Below are positions 35,031 through 46,328 of a DNA stretch of 64,000 nucleotides, piece by piece. Source of the DNA: Allodiplogaster sudhausi. Its lineage: Eukaryota; Nematoda; Chromadorea; Rhabditida; Diplogasteridae. Below the pieces are notes generated by a model, which saw nothing but the letters and a program-made list of their open reading frames with translations, did not search any database and was not told where the DNA came from. The stretch covers positions 966,001 to 1,030,000 of the forward strand of contig CALZFC010000001.1 of the NCBI GenBank assembly GCA_945643635.1, read 5' to 3'. A program made the position numbers and the translations under genes. Position 1 is the stretch's first letter; the number at the start of each line of letters is the position of its first letter.

Positions 35031-35979
35031 AAGACTGCATGAATATTAATGTCTTTCAACTCAAAAGAGAATCTGTGGATTGGATGTGAACGAGCGAATT
35101 CGCCGGGGACGCCGTGGCCGAAACGAAGGAGGAGGAAGAGCAAGGAGAGAGCGAGGACGAGGACGAAGAAGAGTTTGCAGGCGAGATTGAATTCGAAGGC
35201 GACGGTGACGGCTCTTCTCCTCCGCTTTCACTGGCGTCTCGGGACTTAAATGAGAAATAAATAAATAAACAAATATTATATATAATATATGTGCATTAAA
35301 TACATATAATTGCCATTTTATTTAATTTTATATCTTCTAAAGCTTCTTTTCTTCGCAAAATTCAATCGACGCATCGAAAAGACAATTTCACAACAACAAA
35401 AAAAAACAACATATTCTGGCTAATACCATGATCGGACGTGATAAATCACAGTATTTCCTCTACCCGCGCCTGAGGGGGAAACATTTTCTGTACCTTCACA
35501 GGGGCCCATAAAGAGAGACTCAGGAATGTAATTAACCCTACTATTTAGAGTCTATGTCTACTATTAAAATAGTGACATAACACCTTTCACAATTTTAGCT
35601 CTTTGCTTTTCGTTATCTCTTACTCTCCTCTCTCCTCTTTCTCTCTCTCTCTCTCTCCTCTTTCTCTAGTCTCTCTTCTCTTTCTCTAGTCTCTCTCTCT
35701 CTCCTCTCCTTCTCTCTCCCTCTCTTTCAATATATCGAACCTCTAGTGGAGCGGCGGAGCCTGAGAGGAAGAGCGGGCGGAGATTCTTCCAAACGAAGAA
35801 TGCTGAATAAACAAAGATAATGACAGCATTTGAATTTGGCAGAATCTTTGGTAATTTTCAAATTTAAAATCAAAATATTGAATGGTTAAAACCGTAAAAA
35901 AAACCGCGGTACCCAGCAGGGCTCCAACGACAAGCGGTAGAGTGATGACGAAGGGGAGAAGCTCCGAGAGGAGCGGCAT
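34859..35979 (-). CDS. Small signal-anchored membrane protein with Ser/Pro-rich tail (140 residues), unrecognised
   Basis: Four exons join in phase: 35913-35979, 35741-35802, 35061-35244 and 34968-34859, totalling 423 bases. It starts MPLLSELLPFVITLPLVVGA with a single hydrophobic segment (about residues 5-27), followed by FFVWKNLRPLF. The rest is a polar, Ser-rich region (SRDASESGGEEPSPSP, then a run of serines). The C-terminus is conserved-looking and hydrophilic: PATHRHVVMDTIYTQVQTDI. The likely topology is a signal anchor near the N-terminus. Exon 4 is joined using the acceptor inside GCATTCTCAG|AGGG, which keeps phase; the AG ten bases upstream would give a different tail. The third intron is mostly a (GA)n/(CT)n tract that also forms the polypyrimidine tract. 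No family is recognised. Confidence 0.6.
34981..35028. repeat. (GA)n microsatellite serving as polypyrimidine tract
   Basis: An uninterrupted GA run of about 48 bases. On the minus (coding) strand it is (CT)n lying directly before the last-exon acceptor of the small membrane protein. Confidence 0.9.
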
Positions 35980-37396
35980 TCGAAACAGAGAAATCAATTC
36001 ATTATTCAGGAAATTAAAGAAATTAATATCACATTATCCCAGAGCTTTCTTATAAATTATGCCCTTCCATGGAGGCATGGAGGCCGGATATTTTCTTCAT
36101 AATACCACCAACATAGTTCTCTACAAGACGAATAGGAAAAAATAAGGTGCATGTTAAATCAACAATTATTCATTACGAATCCAGTATAAAACGTTTTGCC
36201 TCTTTATTAAACTCAGGTTCCTGAAGGCCAAAACAAAATGAAACGGACAACTCTGATTGTGTGTCGATGGGTGGAGGAATAATATGGGCGGCATAACAAT
36301 TAACAGTAGAAGAGAGGCTTCTGTGCTTGTCTACTGTAAACAATGTGAGATGAGATTCAATCAGAGAAATATGAGCAGTTGCTCTCTTTCTTTCTCTGAC
36401 ACTCTACAAAACACGCACAACACGAAAAAACGGGTGGAAAGAAGTACAAACGAGGAATTATTGACATACGAAAAAATTGGCATTTCGCCAGGATGGACTT
36501 GTGTGGGTAAGGAGTCTAAGTACGGTATAGAGGAGGACGGAGCATAAAACCACCCAGCAGGCTAATAAGAGAGAGAGGAGAGAAAAAGAGTGACGTCATG
36601 GGAAATGGATGCAAAAAGTGGCGTAGATATGCAAATATTAAAAAGATATGAGAGATATGGAGAGGAAGAAAGACAGAGAGAGAGAAGAGAGGACTGTCCA
36701 AAAAGAAAAGTAATCCTAGTGAAAAACACGCAAAAAATCAATCGATCCACATATTAACAAACATTGGGTATACAATCCTGCCAAGACCGGAGCACAATTA
36801 AAAGCGAAGAGTCAAACTGGGGTATGGAGAGGCAAGCAAAAAAATGAAGAAAGTAAGCTTCATAGAAAATAATGAGGTATACGGTAAGAAAAAAAATGAG
36901 GGGTCTGCAGATTCGGTGGCGACGCACGTAAAACTAGAGACAACATTCTGCAGAAAAAAAAACAATTCTCTCGAAAGATAAACATTCTTAAAAAGAATCA
37001 AAGATCAGAGGAGGAGGCTACATTTCAATTGTGCAAGCAGAAACAGACAATATAAGCATGGCAGAAAAAAAATCGGCAGAGCTTGCGACAGCTACATTCT
37101 AACACAATCATCCTTGTAAGGCGGGGGGCAGTAGTATTGGGGGGCATGGTGGGACCTTGTGGGAGTGGTGGTAGTGGGGGGGGGGGTATGGGTACCCCTG
37201 TCGGGACTTCTTCTACTCCGCCTCCGCGACCCCCTCCGCACTCTTCGAGTGCTTCTTCTCAGCGTCCGTCGTGTGCAGTGCGAGGAGAGATGCGCGGCGT
37301 GCAAACTTCTTAGGTACAATCGGGCCCCCTCCATTGTTGCTGCTCAATGCTACCGTAGTCTCGTTGTCAGTCGCGTTGAGACGCGTCGTCGAGATG
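35980..37396. other. Mostly intergenic, no firm gene
   Basis: GA-rich short runs near 36560-36690 and a poly-G run near 37176. The minus-strand stretch 37425-37213 is open (MAGSLRIGSSISTTRLNAT onward) and follows an acceptor shared with the CCCH gene's downstream region. It may be its last exon, but the phase does not fit. Confidence 0.4.
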
Positions 37397-37740
37397 GAGC
37401 TGCCGATCCGGAGTGAGCCAGCCATCAGACTGTAAAGTAATTTGTTTTTTTTTTAAATAATCAATTTTATTTATTCATTCGTGATTTCATGTCAAAGAAA
37501 TTAAAGTATTTTAAAGTAAAATTTTTCCTTTTTTTTTTAAAAAGTTTTATTGATAATTCATAAAACCCATTTAGGACCTTACAAAGGTATTAAAAAAAAA
37601 ACAAAAAAAACCCACCAAGGCGACGAAGATGGCCCTCCTCCTCACGACGGCTAGCAGAGTGAAGGCACTGAAGGCTGCCACCGTACCTGCAAGCATGCGA
37701 TGATTACAGTACTACTCATTTGAAACGCAAGACTTCAAGG

Positions 37741-38060
37741 TAGTACTGTAATTATACTTTATAACGAAAGCCCTTGTTTGGTAATGACATAGGGGATGGA
37801 CGGCAGGGCGGAGCAACGCTACTGTAATCAGAGATTATATAGAAATGGAGCCCTGTTTGGATATAGTATGGTGAAAGGGTGGGCAGAGCAACTGTACTCA
37901 AATACTATAAAAGAGAAAACCCATTGCGTCGATAGAGAATCGTAAATGGACGAGTGGGTACTGTAATGAAACAATAAACGAGAAAGGAGCCCAGGTACGG
38001 TTATGGGAGAGTGGGATGGACGTGTGGGCGGGGCGTAATCGGCGGACCGGTGGGCGGAGC
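37741..38060. repeat. Degenerate tandem repeat (about 75-80 bp unit) in CCCH gene 3' intron
   Basis: About four units recur, each with ctgtaat...gagaaag.agccc..gt..ggttatg and ending in a ggacgggtgggcggagc-like core. The inverted duplicate at 49715-50100 carries the same array, apparently with one more unit. Confidence 0.65.
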
Positions 38061-38072
38061 TTAATCCTTTCA

Positions 38073-39583
38073 CTCACCACTCCGTCTTGTCCTTGCCGCT
38101 CTTGACTGGAGGCACCCTGGGAACGACAAACTCCTTGTTCTCCTTGTCCGAATCGTTGCTGCCCTTCTCGTCCTCTCTGGCGGCGATATCGAGCTGGGCG
38201 ACGGACTTGCTGGGAGGAAGGAGCGTCTTGCGCACAGGAGGAGGAACTGCAGAAGCAGCACAACCGGGCAGCTTCGGCTTGTGGTCCATCTGAATATGAA
38301 CGATTTTCGATTTATCAAATTCAATAATTAGCACAAAATAGCATTATTCATTTGAATAATCCGACTTTGGTTCTAAAGTTCTTTCTATAAAAAAAATTGC
38401 CTCACCCACAATAATTTATCCTTTAAACATTTTATATTCACTCATGATAGACAAGTATGATAATTTCATAGGGTCACATCTTGGAATCCTGCGAGAATGT
38501 TGCTGTTCATCCAGACGAGCAGTGGTAATTCAAAAACCCCATCCATTCTCAACTACCTTAATTAAATTCAAAATTTTCCGCCAAAATAAAACCCCTTTCA
38601 TTTTCAATTCCCTTCATCAAATTAAAATTTCCTGCCAAAATAAACACTCACGTGGAAGGCATGCGTTGGCGCGGCGGCGGGGCGCGTGGTGAAGTGTACT
38701 GCATGTCCTGGCGGCCGTCCCTCGGAGCGAAGCGTCGCGGCTGAGCGTTGCGGTCGGCGCGTTCATGCCAGCTTCTAAATTGGAAAAAAAAAGAATTAAG
38801 CGCTACCAAAGACATATCTCAAATTTTAAAAATCTTTTAAATTTAATTTAGATATATAATATATTTAAATAATCAAACAAAAATTTAGAAGGCAAAGTCG
38901 GGCTTAATTCCATTTTAGTGGATTAAAAAAAAAACACTGCGTACCCATTGCGAGAGTAGTCGCTTCCCGAGTTCTCCGGACTCCACGGATGCTGTGGGTA
39001 TGCGAAGCGGTAGTGCCTGTACGTCGCGAACTCGGGGTCTTCCGGGTGGATGAACTCGCATCTGGAATAGTATAAAGTGTTGTTAAAATTTTTTTAATGT
39101 CCCAAATACATTTCACATTACCTTATCAATAACTTATTTTAAATACAACCTAATAGGGAGAACCTCATGCTCACCTCTCCCCGTATGAGCAGTTCGAGGG
39201 TCCGCCGGGGCCAAAGTTGCGGCAGAGGCGCGTCTTGTACTTGGGGTTGGTGAGGAGGCGCTGCGACTTAAATGATGGTCGAGCTTTGTGGCATATTGCC
39301 AAAGAATTTAAATAGTGCCTACTAATAGGTAGTCTTTTTTGGCATGGAGCTAAAATTGAAGTTAGGGGGGGGGCTGTTTAATAACCTTCTCCGGCAGGCG
39401 AAGTTCCTCGTTGCCGTGAGCGAAGCGGCAGTTCTCACCCATGCGGCACTCACTAAAAAAAGTAAATGAATTGGGAATTTGATTTTCGTGCTAACAAAAA
39501 ATAGGGGAAAACGGAGAGAGAGAGAGAAAGACAAAGACAAAGAGCTGAAGACAAAGAGAGAGAGAACGAGTCAGAGAGAGAAA

Positions 39584-39614
<31 letters not shown>

Positions 39615-42198
39615 GAGAAAGAGAACGCGAGAGAGAGAGTGTGAGAGAGAGAGAAAAGAGAGACGAACCCGCGTTCTCCCCACGCCAGGCACATGCGCGT
39701 CTTGTAGCCGACAAGCGGCGATCCTCCTGCGCCTCCGAAACCTCCTCCGAGAGGTGGTGGGCCATTCTGAAAAAAATTTATTAGCAATATTTTTTTTATA
39801 TATAATTAAATATGCTTAATAACTAATGAAGAATTAAAGATAATAGTAACCACCTTTTTTCTTCTACAGTTAACTATGCTTAAACTAATATTATAATCAT
39901 AATATTTCTTTTTTTAAATAATATTTTTAATTACTAATTAAAGTGTCATTAACCCCCCTCCCTCTCACCATTCTGCCCTTCATCAGCATGGGAGGGGGCT
40001 GGCCAGGTGGGAGTGAGGAGCGACGACGGAGAGAGGAGATGGGCGTGTCGGAGTGGTGCTGTTGCTGCTGGCCGCCGTTCCACGAGCCACGGGAGGCCTA
40101 CAAGGTAGGAAGGAGGTTAGAAGGTGAGGAGAGAGAGAGAAAGAGACGGATGAAGAGAAGGAGACAAAGTAGAGAGAGAGAGAGAGGAGAACAGAGAAGC
40201 GACAGAAGGGAGGGAGACGAGAGATGAGAAGAGAGAGAGAGAAGGGAGAGGGACGAGAGAAGAGAACAGAGAGAAGGGAGAGAGATGAGAGAAGAGAACA
40301 GAGAGAAGGGAGAGAGATGAGAGAAGAGAACAGAGAAGGGAGAGAGACGAGAGAAGAGAAGAGAGAGAAGGGAGAGAGACGAGAGCGAAGGGAGAAATAG
40401 AGAAGGGAGAATCCTTCTCTAGCTCTCTCTCTCTCTTGTGAGAGAAAGAGTGAGGGATGGAGTGAGATAGCGAGAGAGAGAGAGATAGATAGCGAGAACG
40501 AGACGAGAGAGAGAGAGAGAGAGAGAGGGAGCGAGAGTACAAACCTCGCCAAAGCCAGGAGTGTACGGGAGGGAAGGGTCCTTTCCATGGCTGTGGCTTC
40601 TGGGCGGGCTGTCTTCGGGCGAGCGTTCTGAGATTCGAGAGATGTCCTGAAGCTCGGCCACTGTGGTCGATGACGCTTTCCGCTGACGCTGGAGGTCCCT
40701 TTCCGGTGCGCCGTTACCGTATCCCTGGTAGGCAGAGTGCTGCTGCTGCTGGGACTGGGGCTGGCTGGTCGGCACCGGGAGCTAAAAAGAACGGAAATTT
40801 TATTCCTTTTAATCACACAGTCCTCCTTTTAGAACTCTTCTTTGTAGGATATCCAGTGATATCCAAAGCCAACTTTGCTCTCGCACCCTGGAACTGGCGA
40901 GGTTCTTGTTGGGTTCTAGTAGAATTTTCTCTAGCACCCTAGAACTAGCAGGTTTTTCGCACCACGCACCCTAGAACTAGCGGATTTGACATACACCCAT
41001 TACCCACCTGCATCTGATGGGCTGAAGCATCACTCCCTGCTGTTGCTGCGAGAGGGGTGCTGGCATCGCTTGCTGGTGGGGAATTCCATAGACCCCTCCT
41101 CCTCCAGCGGGGTGCATCATCATGGCAGCGGGCACGCCGGCTGTCGGGTCGTAGTAGAAGGAGTGGTGGTTGAAGGCGGCAGCCGGAATCGGAGCTGGGC
41201 CAGAAGCAGCGACCACGCCTGGGCAAGCAGCAATCGCTGCCGAATCTCCGCCTCCACCGTAGCAAGCAAGCACCTTAAATGAAAACTCCAAATTTCGCGC
41301 CTATAAAACAATTGGAAGCATCCTAAACGAAGAGATTTATTATTAAATATCATTTATTTTAAAATATTATCATACTATACAGTAGCCTTAAACTTGGTAA
41401 AACATTTTAAATCCCCTCCTACCCATAACATTTTAACCCCTATGACCTATATAAGTTTCCAGAGACTCTAATACCCTGCTCGGGGGGTTTCCGAGACCCA
41501 TTAACGCTGCTCTGGGGTCTCGGAAGAAATCGATAAACCCATCTCTTGAATCCTGAATGGGGCTCAGGAATGAAAGTGCAACCGAGGCTGTTGGGCTCAA
41601 GCGAATCCATTCTATACCCAGAGCAGTGTTTTTTAAGATTCAAATTTCCCGCCATCTAAAAACCAACCTTGGGATCCGCAGCATACTGTAGATATGGCAC
41701 CGTGGTCATCATCTGAGTGGGCATGGAGTGGAAGGCTTGTTGCTGCTGCTGCTGCTGGTAGATGCCGTTGTTGGAGTAGTGCTGCGGCTGCTGAGGGGGC
41801 GGCTGCATCTCACTGCAAGAATCTTTTTTTTGTATTTGCTTTCTTAAACTTTAATTATGCTTTTAGTTAAAACAATATTTTGTCTCACAAAATCAGGTTC
41901 CATTTCCCCAAACGTAACAGAGGAATACTGTCATTCAAATAGGGAAAAGATCACCCGAAAAAAGGTTCCTTGGGAATAGGGGTACAGCTTTTGAAAGCAC
42001 GCATTCAAAAGCATTTCTCCTTGGAAACAGTGGACGGGCGGGCGGGGCATAAAGCCGAAAAGGGCGGGGCTTGTTCCTCCTCCAACTCACCGGTCATGTG
42101 TGAGGTGAGGGGGCGTAGGCGAGTCGGGTGGGCAGGAGCTTTGGCTTCCCTCGGCCAGAGGAGTCGATGTGCGGAGTGGCTGAACGGATAGGATTAGA

Positions 42199-42243
<45 letters not shown>

Positions 42244-43561
42244 GAGAGAGAGAGAAAGAGAGTGAGAGAGAAAGAGAGTGAGAGAGAGAGAAAGAGAGAG
42301 TGAGAGGGAGACGGAGACACCGAGACGAGACGAAGGAGGCGAGAGATAAAGCTGGCGAATGGGTGAGGGACTGTTGTGGTATGGGAGAGAGTGAGAGAGA
42401 GAAGAGGGGAAGAGAACCAGGAGAGAGAGAGGAGAGAGAGAGGAGAGGAGTGAGAGAGCGAGCGACATAGAGAGAGAGAGAGAGTGAAAGAGCGAGCGAC
42501 AGAGAGGGAGAGAGAGAGGGAGGGGGGGGGGGGAGAGGAAGATAGACAAGAATCCTGACCGCCGTCCTCGAACCGCCGCCTCCGCCTCCATTCGTCGTGC
42601 CGGAGGCCGATGTCTGCTCGGGGTAGCTGGGCATCTAAAAGAATACAAGCATATCATCATGGGCAAATAAATAATTTTATCTCTAAAACAATAATTACGC
42701 CCCAAAAATTTTAATCAATTCTTGTGGGTTTCCTTTAAATTCCCCTCCTTTCCATTACATTATTAACTCCCCTCCCTTTGCGTGAGGGCTTCAGAGACCC
42801 TTAGACCCTGCTCTGGGGGTCTCCGAGACCCGTAAACCCGACTCTAGGGTCTCGGAGGGAAACCCTTAAATCCATCTCTTGAATCCTAAACGGGGGGGGG
42901 GCATGACCCACCTGGTATTGGACCATTTGTCCTTGGTAGAAGACTTGCTGCTGCTGTGGTTGGGGCTGCGTCATGATGATCTGCTGACTCGGCTGAGGAG
43001 GGTAGTACATCGGGTAGTACGCGCCGGTCGACGCCTGGTACGCGTAGACGAGCTGGAAGAAGAGAGGGAGATGAGGAGAGAGCGAGAGAGAGAGAGAGAG
43101 AGGGGAAGAGAGAGAGAGAGAGGCAGAGAGAGAGGAAGAGAGCAAGAGCGAGAGAGAGAGAGAGAGAGAGAAAGAGACATAGAGACAGAGGGTGCGTTCC
43201 AGCTCTACATCCCTTCAAAGACAGATCTACCACATCTGCTATTGCGGAAGAAACCATAAAAGCTCTCCTTCCAGGAGAATTTGGAGGTCTTGGGAGCTCG
43301 AATGCTCCACGGACAAGGCCAGACTTAAAGGGGGCCTTCGGGAGCCCCCTTCTCCTTCTCCTCCTCCTCCCCCCCACTACTCCGACCCCTTCTCAAGTAC
43401 CTGCTGGCCAGGCGCGGGCTGCGTCTGCAGCAACATGTGATCGCCGCTGCCCGCCAAGTACTGCTGCTGCTGCTGGGTTCCACCAGAGAGAGATGTTGTC
43501 GAGGATGCCGACGCGGAGACGGTAGAGGACGAGGTCGGCGCGGCCGTGTAGTAGAACTGGA

Positions 43562-43609
<48 letters not shown>

Positions 43610-43871
43610 AAGCGAGAGAGAGAAAAGAGAGAGAAAGAGAAGACAAAGAAGATAGAGAGAGAGAAACGGAGAGGTGAGGGGGGGGGGGGGAGAGAGAGAC
43701 GAGATAGTGGGGGATCCCAACTAGGCTACAGCTAGACGTGGGAAGCAACTTATGAGTATTGATCGATCTCATCCGAAGTATTCGATCGACACCAGCACCG
43801 GGTGTTAGGTAAGGATGGGACAATAGAAGGGTAGAAGGGGCTAGCAACTGGAGAGAGAGAGAGTGAGAGAG

Positions 43872-43909
<38 letters not shown>

Positions 43910-44213
43910 AAGTTGACAAGAGAGAGGAGGAAGAGGGGAGAGAAATGTAATGAAAGCTGCAGATCATGAATACGATTGCGCGCTTGTGACGTAATGGAGA
44001 GATTTGGGCGGGAAACACTGCCTGGCTTTATCGATCAGCTTGAGTGACCTCGGTACAGCATATCGAGTGCCGGGCCAGAACAGAAAAGGGGCTGGGGATC
44101 AGGCGGCAGGCAAGAAGGGGGCCAACAAGTGACCAGCCACAAATGGGTCCACGAATGGACCAGAATGGTCTTGGTACGGATATGGATGATACCTGAGACG
44201 ACGCGGGATCCAT
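38073..44213 (-). CDS. Tandem CCCH zinc-finger RNA-binding protein (TTP/OMA/POS-1-like) with Gln-rich low-complexity N-terminus
   Basis: Likely binds AU-rich mRNA 3'UTRs to control stability or translation, like tristetraprolin and nematode germline CCCH proteins. Exons: 44193-44213 (MDPASSQ), 43401-43556, 42912-43052, 42560-42634, 42091-42179, 41668-41812, 41008-41273, 40545-40781, 39969-40097, 39669-39766, 39386-39452, 39175-39266, 38945-39061, 38652-38774 and 38073-38289. A further exon near 37619-37690 is likely. Finger 1 is YKTRMCLAWGERGECRMGENC plus RFAH (CX8CX5CX3H). Finger 2 is YKTRLCRNFGPGGPSNC plus SYGERCEFIH (CX10CX5CX3H). The N-terminal half is Gln/Tyr/Pro-rich (YQQQQQQQ, QPQPQQQQVFYQ). 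Frame is lost by one base near 41018 (C-run) and near 38680; the duplicate copy keeps the latter frame. Confidence 0.88.
40120..40540. repeat. (GA)n-rich imperfect minisatellite in CCCH gene intron
   Basis: GA-rich sequence with a recurring longer unit (agaagggagagagaYgagagaagagaacagag) repeated several times between 40215 and 40400, ending in a short CT/GA palindrome near 40425-40450. Confidence 0.75.
42200..42545. repeat. (GA)n tracts in CCCH gene intron 4
   Basis: Two GA blocks (about 42202-42310 and 42380-42535) separated by unique sequence, ending in a run of G at about 42523-42532. Confidence 0.85.
43560..43700. repeat. (GA)n tract next to a CCCH gene acceptor
   Basis: On the coding strand this is CT-rich and runs into CTTCTTCCAG, the acceptor of the exon at 43401-43556. 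A similar block at 43070-43180 precedes the acceptor at 43052, and others lie at 43854-43906 and 44310-44430 in intron 1 and beyond. Confidence 0.85.
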
Positions 44214-44312
44214 CCTTGGATCGCGCTGAGTGTGCAGTCTGGAGAGAGAAAGAGAGAGCTGGAGAAAGAAGAGGTTGTTGCTGCCTTCGAGGGTACCTGA
44301 GATGGAAGGATA

Positions 44313-44353
<41 letters not shown>

Positions 44354-44387
44354 AGAGAGGAGAGAGAGAGAGAGAGAAAAGAGAGAG

Positions 44388-44427
<40 letters not shown>

Positions 44428-46086
44428 AGCGAAATGGAGGCAGACGCCGTGGCAAGAGCAAGGCGAATGTGGACCATTGAAGAAAGTAAAACTGTGAATT
44501 AACAGGAATTGTCATCCTTGGAACTTTGCCAAAGACGAAAATATATGCTTTTCAAACTGCAAATTCAACGTTGTGAGAACTCAAGGCAAGAACGGATGAC
44601 GAAAGCAAAAGCAACAGCATGGCAATCACATCAGCATGATTAAATGATAAAATGGGGATGGGGGGGGGGGGGGTTAGGGCAGGGAAATTGGTGAACGGGA
44701 GCGGGTATAGGCGGCAGCAGCACGCACATGAGCCTCAGCTGCACACTGACCAACGAGGCGTGGGGAGCAAGTGGAACGGAGTACGGCGCGAGAGGCGCGA
44801 AGAGAGAAAGAGAGAGAGAGGGAGAGAGAGAGAGAGCGAGAGAGAGGAGAGAGAGGAGAGAGAGGGAGGGAGAGTGAAAGGAGCAAGGCGAGGAGCAGGC
44901 TAGTTAGCCACGTCATCAACACTGAATGATCTCCGCTAATCACCCAGGAATGCAACCGACATCTGATCGGCCAATGGAGTACAGATAACAGTTGTTAATC
45001 TTCCAGAAACCGGAGCCGGATATTTCCGACGTGAAGCGGTGGAAAGCGAGGCTTTATCGGCAAATTCTCTGCGTTTTCGCAACAAAAAAAAATGCTTGCA
45101 ACAATATCGGGTGGCAATACGAAGCAACTTGTGCAACCCTCGCATGATATCAGAACGAAAAGAGCGAAGAAAAACGCAATCGGACAACAACTTTAAAGAA
45201 AACTCAACAGGAAACACGGAGAAAGTCACCGCATCACGCGATGGCCGAGAAGAAGAATGACAATGCTTGCATCAAATTTTGGTGTATTTGCATATCAACA
45301 TCCGAAAGTTCACCAGTCAGTTTAAGCAAAAAATCATCCTATTCTAATTGTTTTGCTCAAAAATAAGCATTCTTGCATAAAATACTATTTTTAAAAGTAT
45401 AAACGGAGTACTAAAATAATTATACTCAGGGAATAATAGGAAAGGGAAAAATTTTTTTAAGGATCTGCGATTACTTTCAATTTGTGTCTGGTGAAAAATT
45501 GGAGTAGAGAGTGCGGTACGGTTCATTCAGTCAGGTATGGTTCATTAGGTCAAACACTGGTTGTGAATTCTCGACAACCTCTGGATTTTCTGACCATTTC
45601 TTCTTATTTTTGCCACTGTTTGCCCCTACTCCTCTGCCTATTTCGTCTGTTCTCTCCTCGCATACTACGGTATTTCGCACATAGGCTAGAAAGTAGCCTT
45701 GACTACGGTGACGTTTACCTAATTAAGCTGCATTTCCGTCGCTCCAGCCTCTCTAGGCTCATTTTGAAGCTCATTGTGAAGCTCCAATCATTCGTTGCTC
45801 TCAGGCTTCTTCGCCAAGTCCCTTCCTTTTCTCGCTTGCATCGGTGCTGATTTAACCATGTGTTCTTCGAATGAACATTGCCTCCTTGCGTGTTTTTATA
45901 CTCTTTGGAATCTATTCACTTTTGTATCTCGATGGCTGCTCCAGTGAATGTTCCTGTCTGTATCAGCAAATGTGTATTGCTGCCATGTTTAGCTGTATTG
46001 ATTTAGCCCAGTAAAGAGCTTGTATCTGTTCGTTATTATCTTGTTTCAGCCATATTGGTCAATGTTGCCGCGTGCCGTTGAAGCCA
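44214..46086. other. Upstream/intergenic region of the CCCH gene, nothing recognised
   Basis: GA tracts to about 44430 and at 44803-44875, a G-run at 44660-44673, then AT-rich sequence. Open frames at 45039-45260 and 45482-45850 have no recognisable content or splice context. Confidence 0.5.
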
Positions 46087-46328
46087 AGTGCTGAACAAGG
46101 TCATTTCATTCGCCATGTTGAAACCCCCGGCTTACCCGGCTTACCCGGAAACTTGCTGAACCTTCCGCCCCCCCCCCTTCCCTCGACCTACTCAGAGTGA
46201 AATTTTTCCCCGAAAAAAATAGTCAGTTTTTCCTCAATAAATGTGAATTTTTGAGCGAAAAAAGGCTTCTTTTTTTTGCTTTGCCCCCCCCCCGGCCCGG
46301 AGTCATGCACCTGACCTTGTTCAGCACT
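46085..46328. mobile_element. Miniature inverted-repeat element, hAT-like (about 244 bp)
   Basis: Ends read CAAGTGCTGAACAAGGTCA and TGACCTTGTTCAGCACT, a 17-bp perfect inverted repeat (AGTGCTGAACAAGGTCA). The flanks both contain (G)TTGAAGC, a 7-8 bp apparent target-site duplication, which fits hAT elements. The interior has C-runs and no coding sequence. Confidence 0.7.

Noticed and set aside
39483..39787. Plus-strand Lys/Glu/Arg-rich open frame
   Set aside because: Antisense of the CCCH exon plus its GA intron; the minus strand encodes zinc finger 1 here.
45482..45850. 122-residue open frame on the plus strand
   Set aside because: No start context, family resemblance, splice evidence or repeat support. 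Basic and hydrophobic composition fits random AT/CT-rich sequence.
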